64,000 bases of DNA from Kingella sp. (in: b-proteobacteria) (GCF_030527935.1 NZ_JAUMZV010000006.1:8710-72709); one strand, 5' to 3'; numbered from the stretch's first letter, positions 8,580 to 18,613 are shown. Program-made: numbers and translations. Notes: generated from the letters alone by a model not told the origin.

Positions 8580-9863
8580 TTAACCGATTGCATCGCCCAT
8601 GCTGAATAATGGCAAATACATTGCAACCAGAATAACACCAACGATACTACCCAATACAACCATAATGATAGGCTCCATCAAGGATGAAAGCGTTGCCACA
8701 GCAGTGTCTACCTCATCTTCATAGAATTCAGCTACTTTATTCAACATATCATCCAGCGCACCTGATTCTTCACCGATAGATGTCATTTGCACAACCATAT
8801 TGGGGAAGATACCTGCTGCTTGCATACCAGAGGTAAGTGAAATACCTTGGTTTACCTTACTGCGAATTTCATAAGTCGCTTCTTCGTAAATAATATTACC
8901 TGATGCACCTGCAACAGAATCCAACACTTCAACCAAAGGTACACCCGCAGTAAACAGTGTAGCGGTTGTACGAGACCAGCGCGCAATTGTTGCTTTACGC
9001 ACAATCTCACCAAAAATAGGCATTTTCAATAACCATCCATCCACTCGTTTTTGGAACGCAGGTGAACGCTTATGAAATTGAATCAAACCAACTATGATAC
9101 CGATAAAGATTGGAATAATTATCCATCCTTGACCCACAAAAAAATCAGATAAATTCATCATCCATTGTGTCAACCCCGGTAATTCTGCACCCAAACCTTC
9201 ATAAATTTTCTTGAATGATGGCAATACAAACATCATCATGACCAAGATTAAGACAATAGCTACTACCATCACCGCAATCGGATAAGTCAGCGCACTTTTT
9301 ACCTTTTTCTTAATGGCTTGTGTTTTTTCCATATAGGTTGCCAATTTATCCAGCAAACCTTCTAACACACCACCCGTTTCACCCGCAGCAACCAAATTGC
9401 AATAAAATTTATCAAAATATTTGGGATGTTGTGAAAACGAGCTAGCCAAAGAATTACCTTGTTCAACGCTGTTTTTTACATCCAACAACAAGTTAGTCAT
9501 CGCAGCATTAGAATGACCTTTCGCCACAATATCAAATGCTTGCATCAGCGGCAGACCCGCTTTCATCATAGTAGCCAACTGACGTGTAAACACCGTGATA
9601 TCTGCAGAAGTAATCTTTTTCTGCCGTTGTTTTTTCATTTTCGTCAGTTGAATGATTTTGATTTGGCGACGTGCTAACTTTTGGCGTGCTTCATCTTCTG
9701 TTTTTGCAACAACCTCACCGCGCACAATCGAATCGCTTTGTAGACTTTTGCCTTCAAATTGATAACGATTGCCCTTTTCTACTTTCTTAACATTTGCAGC
9801 AGGTTTTTTTGCCACTACTTTTTTTGGGGCTGCTTTTCTAGCAGGTTTTGCTAAGGATGCCAT
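8580..9863 (-). CDS. pilG: Type IV pilus inner-membrane platform protein PilG (PilC/GspF family)
   Basis: 427 residues. A Lys/Ala-rich N-terminal tail precedes two GspF domains, each with the pattern FTRQLATMMKAGLPLMQAF and SRTTATLFTAGVPLVEVLD. Three transmembrane segments are visible (about 190-225, 240-265, 395-420). It forms the inner-membrane platform contacting the PilF ATPase during pilus assembly. The Neisserial name is PilG; in Pseudomonas it is PilC. It lies between pilF and pilD. Confidence 0.96.
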   Translation of the reverse strand: MASLAKPARKAAPKKVVAKKPAANVKKVEKGNRYQFEGKSLQSDSIVRGEVVAKTEDEARQKLARRQIKIIQLTKMKKQRQKKITSADITVFTRQLATMMKAGLPLMQAFDIVAKGHSNAAMTNLLLDVKNSVEQGNSLASSFSQHPKYFDKFYCNLVAAGETGGVLEGLLDKLATYMEKTQAIKKKVKSALTYPIAVMVVAIVLILVMMMFVLPSFKKIYEGLGAELPGLTQWMMNLSDFFVGQGWIIIPIFIGIIVGLIQFHKRSPAFQKRVDGWLLKMPIFGEIVRKATIARWSRTTATLFTAGVPLVEVLDSVAGASGNIIYEEATYEIRSKVNQGISLTSGMQAAGIFPNMVVQMTSIGEESGALDDMLNKVAEFYEDEVDTAVATLSSLMEPIIMVVLGSIVGVILVAMYLPLFSMGDAIG

Positions 9864-9886
9864 AATGATTCCTTCAATTTAGTTAA

Positions 9887-11572
9887 TTATTCATTTGTTG
9901 TTGCAATTACTTCCTCCAACGAAGTAATCCCTTGCATAACTTTCAATAACCCAGAACGGCGCAAATCCACCAATCCTTCTTCGTAAGCAATATTGGCAAT
10001 ATCCACTTCTGTACCACCTTTCATGATGACCGCTTTCATTTTTTCGGTCATGGGCATCACTTCATACAAGCCAGCACGCCCTTTATAGCCCTTGCCTTTA
10101 CAGGCATCACACCCAACAGGGCGATACATCGTCCATTCTTTTGCCAAATCTTCTTCTGTGAAGCCTACATCCAATAATGCTTCTTTGGGAGGGCGTTCCA
10201 TTGGTTGTTTGCAAGCCACGCACAAGCGACGTGCTAAGCGTTGCGCCATAATCAAGTTTACCGCACTAGCAATATTAAATGGTGCTACGCCCATATTGAG
10301 CATACGAGATAATGTTGCGGGGGCATTATTGGTATGCAAGGTTGAAAACACCATATGCCCTGTTTGCGCCGCTTTAATCGCAATATCCGCTGTTCCTAAA
10401 TCACGAATCTCACCAATCATAATTACGTCTGGGTCTTGCCGCAAGAACGCTTTTAGTGCCGCTTCAAATGTTAAGCCTTGCTTGTCGTTTACGTTTACTT
10501 GGTTAATCCCTGGTAAGTTAATCTCTGCAGGGTCTTCTGCGGTGGAGATATTGATGTCTTCGGTGTTAAGAATATTTAAGCAAGTATAGAGCGACACCGT
10601 TTTACCTGAACCTGTTGGTCCTGTTACCAGTACCATGCCGTATGGACGATTGATGGCTTCCAAAATCAGTTCTTTTTGAAAATCTTCAAAGCCCAGTTGG
10701 TCAATATTCAGGCTGGCTGCGTCTGAATTCAAAATACGCATTACCACTTTTTCGCCGAACAGGCAGGGCATGGTGTTTACACGAAAGTCAATGGCTTTGG
10801 CATTTTTGGAAAATTGCAACTGAATCCGTCCGTCTTGCGGAACGCGCTTTTCAGAAATATCCATTTTCGCCATCACTTTAATACGCGATGCTAACTGGCT
10901 ACGCACGGAAAGCGGGGGCTGTACCACTTCGCGCAACTGACCATCCGCACGGAAGCGAACACGCGCCATAAATTCGTAAAATTCAAAGTGAATATCGGAT
11001 GCGCCTGATTGAACCGCATCGGCCAGAATTTTTTGAATAAATCGCGCAACAGGCCCATCTTCTTCTTCCACACCATCCACAATCATGGCGGGAGCTTGAC
11101 CGTTTTCCAGTTGCGTGGCGGCAACGTCCATTTCTTTTAACAATTCGTTGTTGCTTTGACCAAACCAGTCCAACACATTGGTTAATTGGTCATCGCGCAC
11201 CACCACCAGCTCAACTTGCAAGCCTGATGCAAACGCCAGTTTTTGCACATTTTGGATTTGCGTGGGGTCGGAAACGCCCACATACAAAGAACGTCCGCGC
11301 TTCAACAATGGGATGCAACGAAATTCTTTCATTTGTTCCGATGTCATCACGTCTTTAATTACGCGGCTGCGCGGATAGTAATTCAAATCCAAAACAGGGT
11401 AATTAAATAAGCGGGCGCATAATTCTGCCAACGATTCTGGCGTAATAACTTTGTCGCCAAAAAGCAGGGGCATAACGGGTTTTTCTGCTTTTACGGCTGC
11501 TTGATATTTTTCAATATTCTCTTGTGGAACAAGTTTTTGCTGTACCAAAATACGCAATAAACCAATACTCAT
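9887..11572 (-). CDS. pilF: Type IV pilus assembly ATPase PilF (PilB/GspE family)
   Basis: 561 residues. The MshEN N-terminal domain is followed by the ATPase core: Walker [13 protein letters not shown], Asp box around [20 protein letters not shown] residues, Walker [16 protein letters not shown], and the His box [16 protein letters not shown] four-cysteine zinc site (CVACKQ and [12 protein letters not shown]) is typical of PilB/GspE. It powers pilus extension from the cytoplasmic face. It is first in the operon pilF-pilG-pilD-coaE-zapD-pncC. Confidence 0.97.
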   Translation of the reverse strand: MSIGLLRILVQQKLVPQENIEKYQAAVKAEKPVMPLLFGDKVITPESLAELCARLFNYPVLDLNYYPRSRVIKDVMTSEQMKEFRCIPLLKRGRSLYVGVSDPTQIQNVQKLAFASGLQVELVVVRDDQLTNVLDWFGQSNNELLKEMDVAATQLENGQAPAMIVDGVEEEDGPVARFIQKILADAVQSGASDIHFEFYEFMARVRFRADGQLREVVQPPLSVRSQLASRIKVMAKMDISEKRVPQDGRIQLQFSKNAKAIDFRVNTMPCLFGEKVVMRILNSDAASLNIDQLGFEDFQKELILEAINRPYGMVLVTGPTGSGKTVSLYTCLNILNTEDINISTAEDPAEINLPGINQVNVNDKQGLTFEAALKAFLRQDPDVIMIGEIRDLGTADIAIKAAQTGHMVFSTLHTNNAPATLSRMLNMGVAPFNIASAVNLIMAQRLARRLCVACKQPMERPPKEALLDVGFTEEDLAKEWTMYRPVGCDACKGKGYKGRAGLYEVMPMTEKMKAVIMKGGTEVDIANIAYEEGLVDLRRSGLLKVMQGITSLEEVIATTNE

Positions 11573-11748
11573 ACTGCTTCCTGTTTATTCTTTATGCTTG
11601 ATTAGGCAGCCTGAAAATCTTGGACTGCCTTGCGCATTAAACTGTAAAATTTCTCGGGCAATTATACCAAATCTCGCTTTAAGTGTTGCTTTATCTTAGC
11701 AAATGTAAAGTTTTTTAGGGAAAAGCGTTTTATTTATGCGACAAATGA

Positions 11749-11777
11749 AAAAAAGCAGCTAAATTTAGCTGCTTTTT
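11749..11777 (-). terminator. Rho-independent terminator of the tRNA-Thr pair
   Basis: aaaaagcagcta and tagctgcttttt form a stem around aattt; read on the minus strand it ends in a run of T. It lies 4 bases past the 3' end of the second tRNA. Confidence 0.85.
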
Positions 11778-11780
11778 ATT

Positions 11781-11856
11781 TGGTGCCGGCGGCAGGAATC
11801 GAACTCGCGACCCCCTGATTACAAGTCAGGTGCTCTACCAACTGAGCTACACCGGC
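11781..11856 (-). tRNA. tRNA-Thr(TGT), second copy
   Basis: On the minus strand it reads GCCGGTGTAGCTCAGTTGGT and folds as a 76-nt cloverleaf with encoded CCA. The anticodon stem CCTGA/TCAGG encloses the loop CTTGTAA, giving anticodon TGT. The T arm carries GTTCGATTC. It is identical over the whole gene to the copy at 11874-11949. Confidence 0.97.
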
Positions 11857-11873
11857 GTTAAAGGAGTGAATTG

Positions 11874-11949
11874 TGGTGCCGGCGGCAGGAATCGAACTCG
11901 CGACCCCCTGATTACAAGTCAGGTGCTCTACCAACTGAGCTACACCGGC
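11874..11949 (-). tRNA. tRNA-Thr(TGT), first copy
   Basis: Same 76-nt tRNA as the neighbouring copy, anticodon TGT, CCA encoded. The two copies are separated by 17 bases and share an upstream promoter and a downstream terminator, so they are transcribed as a dimeric precursor. Confidence 0.97.
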
Positions 11950-11963
11950 ACGGAAAGACGCGC

Positions 11964-11991
11964 ATTATACGGCTATTTTAGGATTTGGCAA
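11964..11991 (-). promoter_or_regulatory. Sigma-70 promoter of the tRNA-Thr pair
   Basis: On the minus strand TTGCCA (11986-11991) and TATAAT (11964-11969) are 16 bases apart, with the first tRNA starting about 14 bases downstream. A GCGCG discriminator follows, usual for stringently controlled tRNA promoters. Confidence 0.8.
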
Positions 11992-12044
11992 GGGTTGGTT
12001 AAGGCTTTGTAAACAGGGGTTTGTTTTTTATTGATAAATTATTT

Positions 12045-12734
12045 TCAGGCTGCCTGAAAGGGGATTACGCTGCCGTCTTGCACGGTGAGCACGCGGTTGA
12101 AGCGTTGGGCGAGTTCGTCGTCGTGGGTAACCACAATCAGGGCGGTGCCCAGCTCGGCTTGCAAATCCAGCATCAAATCCAGCACAAGGCGGGCATTTTT
12201 GCGGTCTAGGTTGCCTGTGGGCTCATCGGCGAGCAGGCATTTGGGGTGGTTGACAAGGGCGCGGGCGATGGCGGCGCGTTGTCGTTCGCCGCCTGATAGC
12301 TCGGCGGGCCGGTGTTGGATGCGTTGCGCCAGTCCCACTTTTTCTAGCATGGTTTTGGCGCGGGCTTCGGCTTCGCGGCGGGGCAGTTTGCCAATCAGCA
12401 GAGGCATCATCACGTTTTCCAGCGCGGTAAACTCGGCGAGCAGATGGTGGAATTGGTACACAAAGCCGAGATTTTGATTGCGCAGCGCGCCGAGTTTGGC
12501 TTGGCTGAGCGTTTTCAGGTCTTGCCCGATGATTTTCAGGCTGCCTGAATCGGGTTTATCCAGCCCGCCGAGAATGTGCAGCAGGGTGGATTTGCCGCTG
12601 CCTGATGCGCCGATGATGCTGACGCTTTCGTTTTCGTTGATGCTGAAATTAAGGTCGCGCAGCACTTCCACGTTGAGCGCGCCGTCGTGGTAGGTTTTGG
12701 CGATGTGTTGGGCTTCGATAATGGGCTTATTCAT
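12045..12734 (-). CDS. lolD: Lipoprotein-releasing ABC transporter ATP-binding protein LolD
   Basis: 229 residues, normal LolD length. Walker [20 protein letters not shown]-loop region [20 protein letters not shown] (typical of LolD), signature [15 protein letters not shown] and Walker [13 protein letters not shown] are all present. With LolC/E it releases outer-membrane lipoproteins from the inner membrane to LolA. The ATG at 12732-12734 is chosen; it overlaps the end of lolC by 8 bases, so translation is coupled. The last codons lie in an uptake sequence (FQAA). Confidence 0.95.
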   Translation of the reverse strand: MNKPIIEAQHIAKTYHDGALNVEVLRDLNFSINENESVSIIGASGSGKSTLLHILGGLDKPDSGSLKIIGQDLKTLSQAKLGALRNQNLGFVYQFHHLLAEFTALENVMMPLLIGKLPRREAEARAKTMLEKVGLAQRIQHRPAELSGGERQRAAIARALVNHPKCLLADEPTGNLDRKNARLVLDLMLDLQAELGTALIVVTHDDELAQRFNRVLTVQDGSVIPFQAA

Positions 12735-13989
12735 AGCGTAGGGCTTCTGCGGGTTGGGTTCGGGCGGCGCGCCAGCTTGGGTAGAGCGTGGCAAGGAAGG
12801 ATAAAAGCAGCGAAATCAGGACAACGGTGATGACATCGGGGGCTTGGATGTCGCTGGGCAGGTAGTCAATAAAATAGACTTTGGCGGAGATAAGGTGCGT
12901 GCCTGTTTGCATTTCTATCCATTTGATGATGCTGCCGATTTTCCACGCCAGCAGCAAGCCGAAAACCAGCCCGAATAGCGTGCCGAGTATGCCTGCCACC
13001 ATGCCTTGCACCACAAAAATCTTCATCACGCCGCGCGGGGATAAGCCGAGCGTGCGCAGGATGGCGATGTCGGATTGTTTTTCGGTTACGGCCATCACCA
13101 GTGAAGAAACAAGGTTAAACGCAGCAACGATGATGATGCAGGTGAGCAGCAACGAGAGCATGCGTTTTTCCATTTCTACGGCGGAGAAATAGCTGCGGTT
13201 GTTGTCCGTCCAATCTTGCACCCATATTGTATTGCGCTGGTTTTCGGGGATAAGCCGCTGCATCACGGCGGGGGCGTTTTGCGGGTCGGCAAGGCGCAGG
13301 CGCAATGGGATGCTGCTTTCATCTTGGCGATAGAGTTTTTTTGCATCTTCTAGGTGAATCAAGGCTTTAACGTTGTCGGCATCTTCTACGCCTGTTTTCA
13401 CAATGCCGACTACGTTGAACTGTTTGAGCCGTGGGGCTACGCCTGCGGGGGTTACGTTGCCTTCGGGGGTGATGACGGTTACTTTATTGCCGATGGTTAC
13501 GTCTAGCGTTTTAGCAAGGGCGGAACCGAGAATGATGTTGAATTCGTCGGGTTTTAGGTCGTTCAGGCTGCCTGCTTCTAGGTTGTTGGCGTAATCCACC
13601 ACTTTGCGTTCTTGCTCGGGCAGGATGCCGTCTAGTTGCACGCCTCGCACTTCGCCTGCGTTTGCCAGCAGGGCTTGCCCTGATAACAAGGGGGCGGTGG
13701 CAATGATTTCGGTTTTGTTGGCAAGCTGGGTTTGCAGTTGTTGCCATGTGGGCGCGCTGGCGGCTTCGGCTTCGCTGGGCAAGTAGCTAACCATAGCGTG
13801 TGGGGCGATGTTGAGCAGCTGCCCGCGAATTTCTTTTTGAAAGCCGTTGACTACGGATAACACGGTAATCAGGGCGATAACGCCAAGTGCGATGCCCACG
13901 ATGGAGATTGCAGAAATGAACGACATAAAGCCGCTGCGTTTTTTGGCGCGGAGATAGCGCAAGCCAATCCATGTTTCTAGTGATGCCAT
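12727..13989 (-). CDS. lolC: Lipoprotein-releasing ABC transporter permease LolC/LolE family
   Basis: 420 residues. The N-terminus [20 protein letters not shown] and the following membrane segment are typical of LolC/LolE; a large periplasmic domain (about 45-265) and three C-terminal membrane segments (FtsX fold) follow. Start at 13989 ([10 protein letters not shown]). The same frame stays open upstream to 14178, but that crosses the 160-bp repeat and the phage end and cannot be real. Only one permease gene is present here, so it may serve as a LolF-like homodimer; this is inference. Confidence 0.92.
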   Translation of the reverse strand: MASLETWIGLRYLRAKKRSGFMSFISAISIVGIALGVIALITVLSVVNGFQKEIRGQLLNIAPHAMVSYLPSEAEAASAPTWQQLQTQLANKTEIIATAPLLSGQALLANAGEVRGVQLDGILPEQERKVVDYANNLEAGSLNDLKPDEFNIILGSALAKTLDVTIGNKVTVITPEGNVTPAGVAPRLKQFNVVGIVKTGVEDADNVKALIHLEDAKKLYRQDESSIPLRLRLADPQNAPAVMQRLIPENQRNTIWVQDWTDNNRSYFSAVEMEKRMLSLLLTCIIIVAAFNLVSSLVMAVTEKQSDIAILRTLGLSPRGVMKIFVVQGMVAGILGTLFGLVFGLLLAWKIGSIIKWIEMQTGTHLISAKVYFIDYLPSDIQAPDVITVVLISLLLSFLATLYPSWRAARTQPAEALRYE

Positions 13990-14049
13990 TTGTTTCAGGC
14001 TGCCTTTGCTGGGGGTGGTTTGATGGAAAGGGAGCGATTGTATCATTAA

Positions 14050-14124
14050 GAACCTGTATTCATTATTTGCATAGGCAGATTTGATGACATAAAAGCGCGA
14101 ATACAAGGCAAAAAGCGCAGCAAG
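14050..14124. repeat. Left half of a 160-bp repeat (family 1), split by the prophage
   Basis: It starts GAACCTGTATTCATTATTTG and follows the intact copies at 53308-53467 and 61679-61838 base for base except a few substitutions, up to 'cagcaag' at 14124. There the sequence leaves the repeat. The other half resumes at 50530. The halves together make 160 bases once the shared 'caag' is counted once. Confidence 0.92.
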
Positions 14125-14241
14125 TGTGGGGGACTGATAGTTTTTGCACCGCTCCAATTCGTGCTGAACTTCGCGCAAACCCTTGCTACATCAACGATGC
14201 AGCCGATTGTGCCTACGCCAACGATGACGTTACCTTTTTCA
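14125..14241. other. Left prophage end with probable transposase-binding sites
   Basis: The terminus TGT is followed by agTTTTTGCAcc (14139-14150) and ccTTTTTCA (14233-14241), which resemble the CCTTTTGCAT motif repeated three times at the right end. In Mu the transposase binds several sites within about 180 bp of the left end. No gene is visible here. Confidence 0.5.
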
Positions 14242-14301
14242 AAAAAACGATAAAAACCTATCAAATTCCTAGCAAAAGCTAGTGGATTTCGCGCAAGAAT
14301 G

Positions 14302-14343
14302 AACGCGGTTTAATCAGGAATTAACACCTGATTAAACCGCGTT
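14302..14343. terminator. 17-bp perfect hairpin downstream of the repressor gene
   Basis: AACGCGGTTTAATCAGG (14302-14318) pairs perfectly with CCTGATTAAACCGCGTT (14327-14343) around an 8-base loop. It lies between the repressor stop and the phage end. Plus-strand reading is followed by taattttt, so it could stop host transcription entering the phage as well as ending the repressor message. Confidence 0.7.
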
Positions 14344-14356
14344 TAATTTTTGGGCA

Positions 14357-15112
14357 TTACAGCAAGCGCCCCAGCCAGACGACTTTGCCGATAATGGCGA
14401 AATCGTCATCGGCGGACAGCTCAAAGGGCGGATAAGCGGTATTGGCACTGATGACCAGCAGTTTGTTTGGCAGGCGCTGGATGCGCTTTACAAACACTTC
14501 GTTGCCGATTCGCAGTGCGTACAACCCGTCGCGCACTTCGTTTTGGGCGTGGTCAACCAAGATTGTGTCGTTGTTTTTTAGGACGTCGTCCATGCTGTCG
14601 CCGCTTACTTTGACGACTGAAAGCTTGTCAAACTGCGATGTAACAAAGGTTTGCAGCCATTCGGCGCGGAAGGCGAGCGTGTTGATGGGCTGCTCGTTGT
14701 CCACCCACAAGCCAATGCCAGCGGATAGGCGCACATCGTAGTATGGGATAAACACAAACTCATCTACATCAACGGGGTTGCCTTGCGTATCGCACACGTC
14801 TGCGCTTTCAGGCTGCCTGTTTTTGCGCTTTTGCGCAGCGAGCTGCTGAACCAGCTTATCGGTGCGGGCGATATTGTCGGCTAGGGACATTTCTTGGGGT
14901 TGCGCGGGGAAAGGCTCGCCTTCTCCTGTCATCAACCATTGCCAATCACATTTTTTTAAATTCTGTATCAAAATCAAAGTTTCAGCTTTTGGAATAGTAT
15001 TCTTTTCCAAAATCCGCATCATTCCACTAATGGATAAATTCAAATCTTTTGCAATATGTGCAGGCTTCGCTCCGTCCCATAAAAACAGCAGCCGTTCTTT
15101 AAAATTTTCCAT
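14357..15112 (-). CDS. CI-like phage repressor, HTH plus S24 (LexA-type) autoprotease
   Basis: 251 residues. The N-terminal helix-turn-helix (about 12-45, AHIAKDLNLSISGMMRIL) binds operators. The C-terminal S24 domain has an Ala-Gly bond at about 131-132 (RLSAGIG) as cleavage site, Ser at about 173 in VSGDSMDD and Lys at about 209 in VFVKRI as the catalytic pair. RecA-stimulated self-cleavage would induce the phage on DNA damage. Unlike Mu c, which is Clp-controlled, this is a lambda-style switch. It is divergent from ner across an operator array. Confidence 0.92.
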   Translation of the reverse strand: MENFKERLLFLWDGAKPAHIAKDLNLSISGMMRILEKNTIPKAETLILIQNLKKCDWQWLMTGEGEPFPAQPQEMSLADNIARTDKLVQQLAAQKRKNRQPESADVCDTQGNPVDVDEFVFIPYYDVRLSAGIGLWVDNEQPINTLAFRAEWLQTFVTSQFDKLSVVKVSGDSMDDVLKNNDTILVDHAQNEVRDGLYALRIGNEVFVKRIQRLPNKLLVISANTAYPPFELSADDDFAIIGKVVWLGRLL

Positions 15113-15120
15113 AGCAAACT

Positions 15121-15280
15121 CTTTTGTTAAGTAAAAAAGCGACTAAACAAGAGACTAACCAAAAAATGGAACTTTTTTGTTTAGTTAAATTCTCAAAAGA
15201 AACAAATATTTGAGAATTTTCTCCACGAAAGAGCGAAATTTACTAAGCAAAAGAGTTTACAACTCCTTTTTTGTTTAGTA
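15121..15280. promoter_or_regulatory. Phage control region: five operator-like repeats and an inverted repeat
   Basis: A motif close to CTTTTGTTTAGT occurs at 15121-15134 (+), 15140-15153 (-), 15172-15186 (+), 15239-15255 (-) and 15265-15280 (+). A separate perfect inverted repeat AAATTCTCAAA/TTTGAGAATTT lies at 15187-15197 and 15209-15219. The region is strongly A/T-rich. These are the expected binding sites for the repressor and for Ner; which binds which is not visible. Confidence 0.75.
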
Positions 15281-15284
15281 ATAT
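15256..15284 (+). promoter_or_regulatory. Early lytic promoter upstream of ner
   Basis: TTTACA (15256-15261) and TAATAT (15279-15284) are 17 bases apart, a good sigma-70 fit. An operator-like motif (15265-15280) covers the spacer and -10, so repressor binding would block it. Confidence 0.7.
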
Positions 15285-15338
15285 GCGCCCATACCAAACC
15301 AAGTAACCCGATAAAGTAACTTAATAAGGTAACACATT

Positions 15339-15611
15339 ATGCAAAAAAATACAGCAACATCTACCGCCAAAGATTGGCATCGCGCAGATGTTACCGCTGC
15401 TTTAAAAAAGGTTGGGTGGTCGGTTCGTGCTTTATCAAGAGCACATGGGCTGCATCCTGACACGTTAAGCGCAGCGCTAATCCGCCCTTATCCCAAAGGC
15501 GAGAAAATTATTGCTGATGCTTTGGGCTTAACACCGCAAGACATCTGGCCGGAACGCGAAGCAAGACGAAATTTTCAACCCATACTGCATCGTGCACAGC
15601 CTGCTATTTAG
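15339..15611 (+). CDS. ner: Ner-like winged/HTH DNA-binding regulator
   Basis: 90 residues with the Ner/Nlp pattern DWHRADVTAALKKVGWSVRA, SRAHGLHPDTLSAALIRPYP and KIIADALGLTPQDIWPER. In Mu, Ner lowers early and repressor transcription after infection. It is the first rightward gene, downstream of the early promoter and before transposase A. The C-terminal tail after IWPER is a little longer than in Mu Ner. Confidence 0.9.
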   Translation: MQKNTATSTAKDWHRADVTAALKKVGWSVRALSRAHGLHPDTLSAALIRPYPKGEKIIADALGLTPQDIWPEREARRNFQPILHRAQPAI

Positions 15612-15644
15612 CAGCTTTACACGAATTTTAAGAAAGTTATTCAA

Positions 15645-17702
15645 ATGAATACGTTATTTAGTTCACAAGAATTGCTGGAAATGGAACTGTCTATGCTACC
15701 CAAATCCAAGCAAGGAATTGATTACCGTGCTAAGTCAGGGCAATGGGCTTTTGAATATGTTGCAGGCAAAGGGCGTGGCGGAAAAGTAAAGAAATATTTA
15801 TTTTCCAGCCTGCCCCCCGCAGTCCAACAAGTCATTCTCCAAAAACAAACCGCCGAGCTTCTTTCCCAAGCCCGGCAGCCTGAAAGCACTTTTCCCGCGC
15901 CAAAAGAAGCCCAGCTTCCCTTGTTGTTGGAAGACAACACTTCTGCACTGAATGCACTTACCCAAAAGCAAAAAAACTGCGCTGCTGCACGTTGCGCCAT
16001 TGTCCAAGACATTTTGCATACTGGTAATGCGCTTAGTTTATCACGCAAACGCGCGGTTGCCTACTTTTTGGAGCAGCTGCACGCGGGCACGCTGCCTGAG
16101 CGGTTAAGCCGTTTGGTGGGCATTGCCAACGCCCGCAACAATGCGCGGCGCATGGTGAGCCCGCGCACGCTGGCAAGCTGGGTGGATGCTTATGTGCAGG
16201 CGGATAAGGATGCCAACCGCCGTTTGCTGGCTTTATCGCCCGCCGCCACCAAGCTGGAGCGTTCGCCTTTTGCGGAAAACTGGCTACCGCGGTTTGTGCA
16301 ATGGCATAAGGTGCCGCAAAAGCCTGCGCTGGCGCATAGCTATGAACGCTTTAAAGCGCAATGGCTGGCAGATGGGCTGCCTGAAAACGAGCTGCCGAGC
16401 CTGCGCAAGGTGCATCGGGTGTGGAACAAGCTGCCTAAAACCTTCCGCGAGCAGGGGCGCAGCACAGGGCAGGCGTATTTGACGCTGCTGCCTTATGTGA
16501 AGCGCGATTGGCATGTGTTGCAGCCGAATCAGGTGTGGATTGTGGACGGGCACAGCTTTAAAGCGCGGGTGAAGCACCGCGATCACGGGCAGCCGTATGT
16601 GCCGGAGATTACGCTGGTGGTGGACGGCTGCACGCGCAAGATTTTGGGGTTTAGCATCACCACAGGCGAAAGTAGCAAAGCGGTTGCCGATGCTTTGCGT
16701 ATGGCGTTAAAGCATGGCGGGCTGCCGGTGTTGATATACAGCGATAACGGCAAGGGCGAAACGGGGCGCGATATTACGGGGGAACTGACGGGCTTTTGTC
16801 CACGCTTGGATATTGAGCATAAAACGGGCACGCCGGGGCGGGCGCAAGGGCGCGGGATTATTGAGGGCTTGTGGGATATCACGCTGATTAAGCAAGCCAA
16901 AACCTATGCCAGCTATCACGGCAAGGATATGGACAAAAGCGCGGGGCATTTGATGTATCGCAAAACCAATAGCTGGGCGAATGCCGAGATGAAGGGCAAG
17001 GCTTTGAGCGATGAGCAACGGCGATACCAAAGCAAAATGCCCAGTTTCCAGCAGTTTTTTGCCGATTTGCTGGCGGTGCTGGACGAATACAACGCCAAAC
17101 CGCACAGCGCACACCCGAAAAAACCCGACGGCACGCATTACAGCCCGAACGAATATTGGGATTGGCGCATGGCGCAGCTGCCGATTGAGCAACGCCCCGA
17201 ACAGATTAGTGAAGAGGAAATGCGGCTACTGGAGCGCAGCATGGAAGCGCGCACGGTGCAACGCGGTTGGATACAGTTTAACCACGCTGGCTATTTCAGC
17301 ACTGCGCTTGCGCCGTATGACGGGCAAAAGCTGCTGATTGCTTACGATTGGGACGATGCCAGCCATATTGAGGTGTATCAGCCCGATGGGCGGTTTGTGT
17401 GCACCGCGCAATTAAACGGCAACACCCGCGCCGCGTTTGAAAACGTGGACAGCATGGCGGATACGCAGCGCAAAAAACGCGTTGCCAAGCAGATTACGCG
17501 CAAAAACAACCAAATCCAACGGCTGCAAATGGACATTAACGGCGGCAATGTGATTGAAAACACGCCTGATTTTGCGCAGATTTTGCCAAGCGAGCCGATA
17601 CCTGCCGCCAATGAATACGATTTTGATTTGTTGGACAAATTAAGCGGATTCGATGAAGACGAAACCGCAGAGCCGAAAAAACAGTATTTTAATTTTGCTT
17701 AA
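15645..17702 (+). CDS. A: Mu-type DDE transposase A
   Basis: 685 residues, similar to Mu A. The N-terminal Mu-type DNA-binding domain reads QGIDYRAKSGQWAFEYV. The RNase H-like core carries Asp at about 299 (WIVDGH), Asp at about 367 (YSDNGKGE) and Glu at about 407 (GIIEGLWD), the DDE triad. A beta-barrel and a C-terminal basic segment follow, where Mu A contacts protein B and ClpX. It cuts and joins the phage ends. It lies 17 bases before gene B. Confidence 0.96.
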   Translation: MNTLFSSQELLEMELSMLPKSKQGIDYRAKSGQWAFEYVAGKGRGGKVKKYLFSSLPPAVQQVILQKQTAELLSQARQPESTFPAPKEAQLPLLLEDNTSALNALTQKQKNCAAARCAIVQDILHTGNALSLSRKRAVAYFLEQLHAGTLPERLSRLVGIANARNNARRMVSPRTLASWVDAYVQADKDANRRLLALSPAATKLERSPFAENWLPRFVQWHKVPQKPALAHSYERFKAQWLADGLPENELPSLRKVHRVWNKLPKTFREQGRSTGQAYLTLLPYVKRDWHVLQPNQVWIVDGHSFKARVKHRDHGQPYVPEITLVVDGCTRKILGFSITTGESSKAVADALRMALKHGGLPVLIYSDNGKGETGRDITGELTGFCPRLDIEHKTGTPGRAQGRGIIEGLWDITLIKQAKTYASYHGKDMDKSAGHLMYRKTNSWANAEMKGKALSDEQRRYQSKMPSFQQFFADLLAVLDEYNAKPHSAHPKKPDGTHYSPNEYWDWRMAQLPIEQRPEQISEEEMRLLERSMEARTVQRGWIQFNHAGYFSTALAPYDGQKLLIAYDWDDASHIEVYQPDGRFVCTAQLNGNTRAAFENVDSMADTQRKKRVAKQITRKNNQIQRLQMDINGGNVIENTPDFAQILPSEPIPAANEYDFDLLDKLSGFDEDETAEPKKQYFNFA

Positions 17703-17719
17703 AGAAAGGTTGATAAATC

Positions 17720-18613
17720 ATGCAATTACAACAACGGTTAACACAGTTTATGCAGGCGCACGGCGTGTCGCAAAACCAAGTCGCCAAAAGCATAGGGAAA
17801 AGCGCGGCGGCGGTGAACCAATGGCTGCAAGGCAAGTATGCAGGCGATAACGAAGCCTTGGAGCAAGCGATTAACGCCTATTTAAACCGCGAGCAAGGGC
17901 GGCTGGCGATTGGCAGATTAGCCAAACAATGGGTGGAAACCGCCACCGCCAAGCGCATGCTGGGGCTGCTGACCGCCGCGCACCGCGACCGCGAAAACGC
18001 ATTGCTTTACGGGCAGGCGGGCATGGGCAAAACCACCGCGCTGCGCCATTATGCCGAGCTGCACCCTGATGTGGTGTTGATTGAAGCGATGCCGACTTAT
18101 ACGCCTGCGGTGGTGTTGAAAACGATAGCGAAAAAGTTGAGCTTGCCCGTTTCAGGCAGCCTGAATGATTTGAACGAAGCGATTTTAAGCCGATTGAGCG
18201 ACAGCGGGCGCATGATTGTGGTGGACGAAGCGGAAAACCTTTCCACCAAATCGCTGGAAATTTTGCGCCGCCTGCACGACAACGCGGAAGTGGGCTTGGT
18301 GTTGGCGGGGATGCCGCGCTTGCGCTTAAACCTGATGGGGCGGCATGGCGAATTGGCGCAGTTGTTTAGCCGCGTGGGCTATGTGTTGGAGCTGCCTGAA
18401 AGCATGGCGGATAAGGAGTTGGCGCAAATTTGCCAACACACGCTGCCTGAATTGAGTGAGGTGTTGAGTAATAAGATGGTGCAACGCGCTAATGGCAGCC
18501 CGCGCCGCTTGTGGAAAATGATGACGATTGCCGACCGCACCAGCAAGGAGACGGGCGATGCGATTAATGCCGATATGTTGGAGCAGCTGGATAAGATGCT
18601 GTTGAAAAATTGA
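17720..18613 (+). CDS. B: Mu-type target-selection ATPase B
   Basis: 297 residues. An N-terminal helix-turn-helix (VSQNQVAKSIGKSAAAVNQW) precedes an AAA+ domain with Walker A GQAGMGKTT at about 97-105 and Walker B MIVVDEAENL at about 165-174. Mu B binds target DNA, delivers it to A and protects the phage from self-insertion. It follows A directly. Confidence 0.95.
   Translation: MQLQQRLTQFMQAHGVSQNQVAKSIGKSAAAVNQWLQGKYAGDNEALEQAINAYLNREQGRLAIGRLAKQWVETATAKRMLGLLTAAHRDRENALLYGQAGMGKTTALRHYAELHPDVVLIEAMPTYTPAVVLKTIAKKLSLPVSGSLNDLNEAILSRLSDSGRMIVVDEAENLSTKSLEILRRLHDNAEVGLVLAGMPRLRLNLMGRHGELAQLFSRVGYVLELPESMADKELAQICQHTLPELSEVLSNKMVQRANGSPRRLWKMMTIADRTSKETGDAINADMLEQLDKMLLKN

Noticed and set aside
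12727..14178. lolC with an N-terminal extension of 63 residues
   Set aside because: The extension crosses the 160-bp repeat and the prophage end; the typical LolC start [11 protein letters not shown] follows the ATG at 13989.
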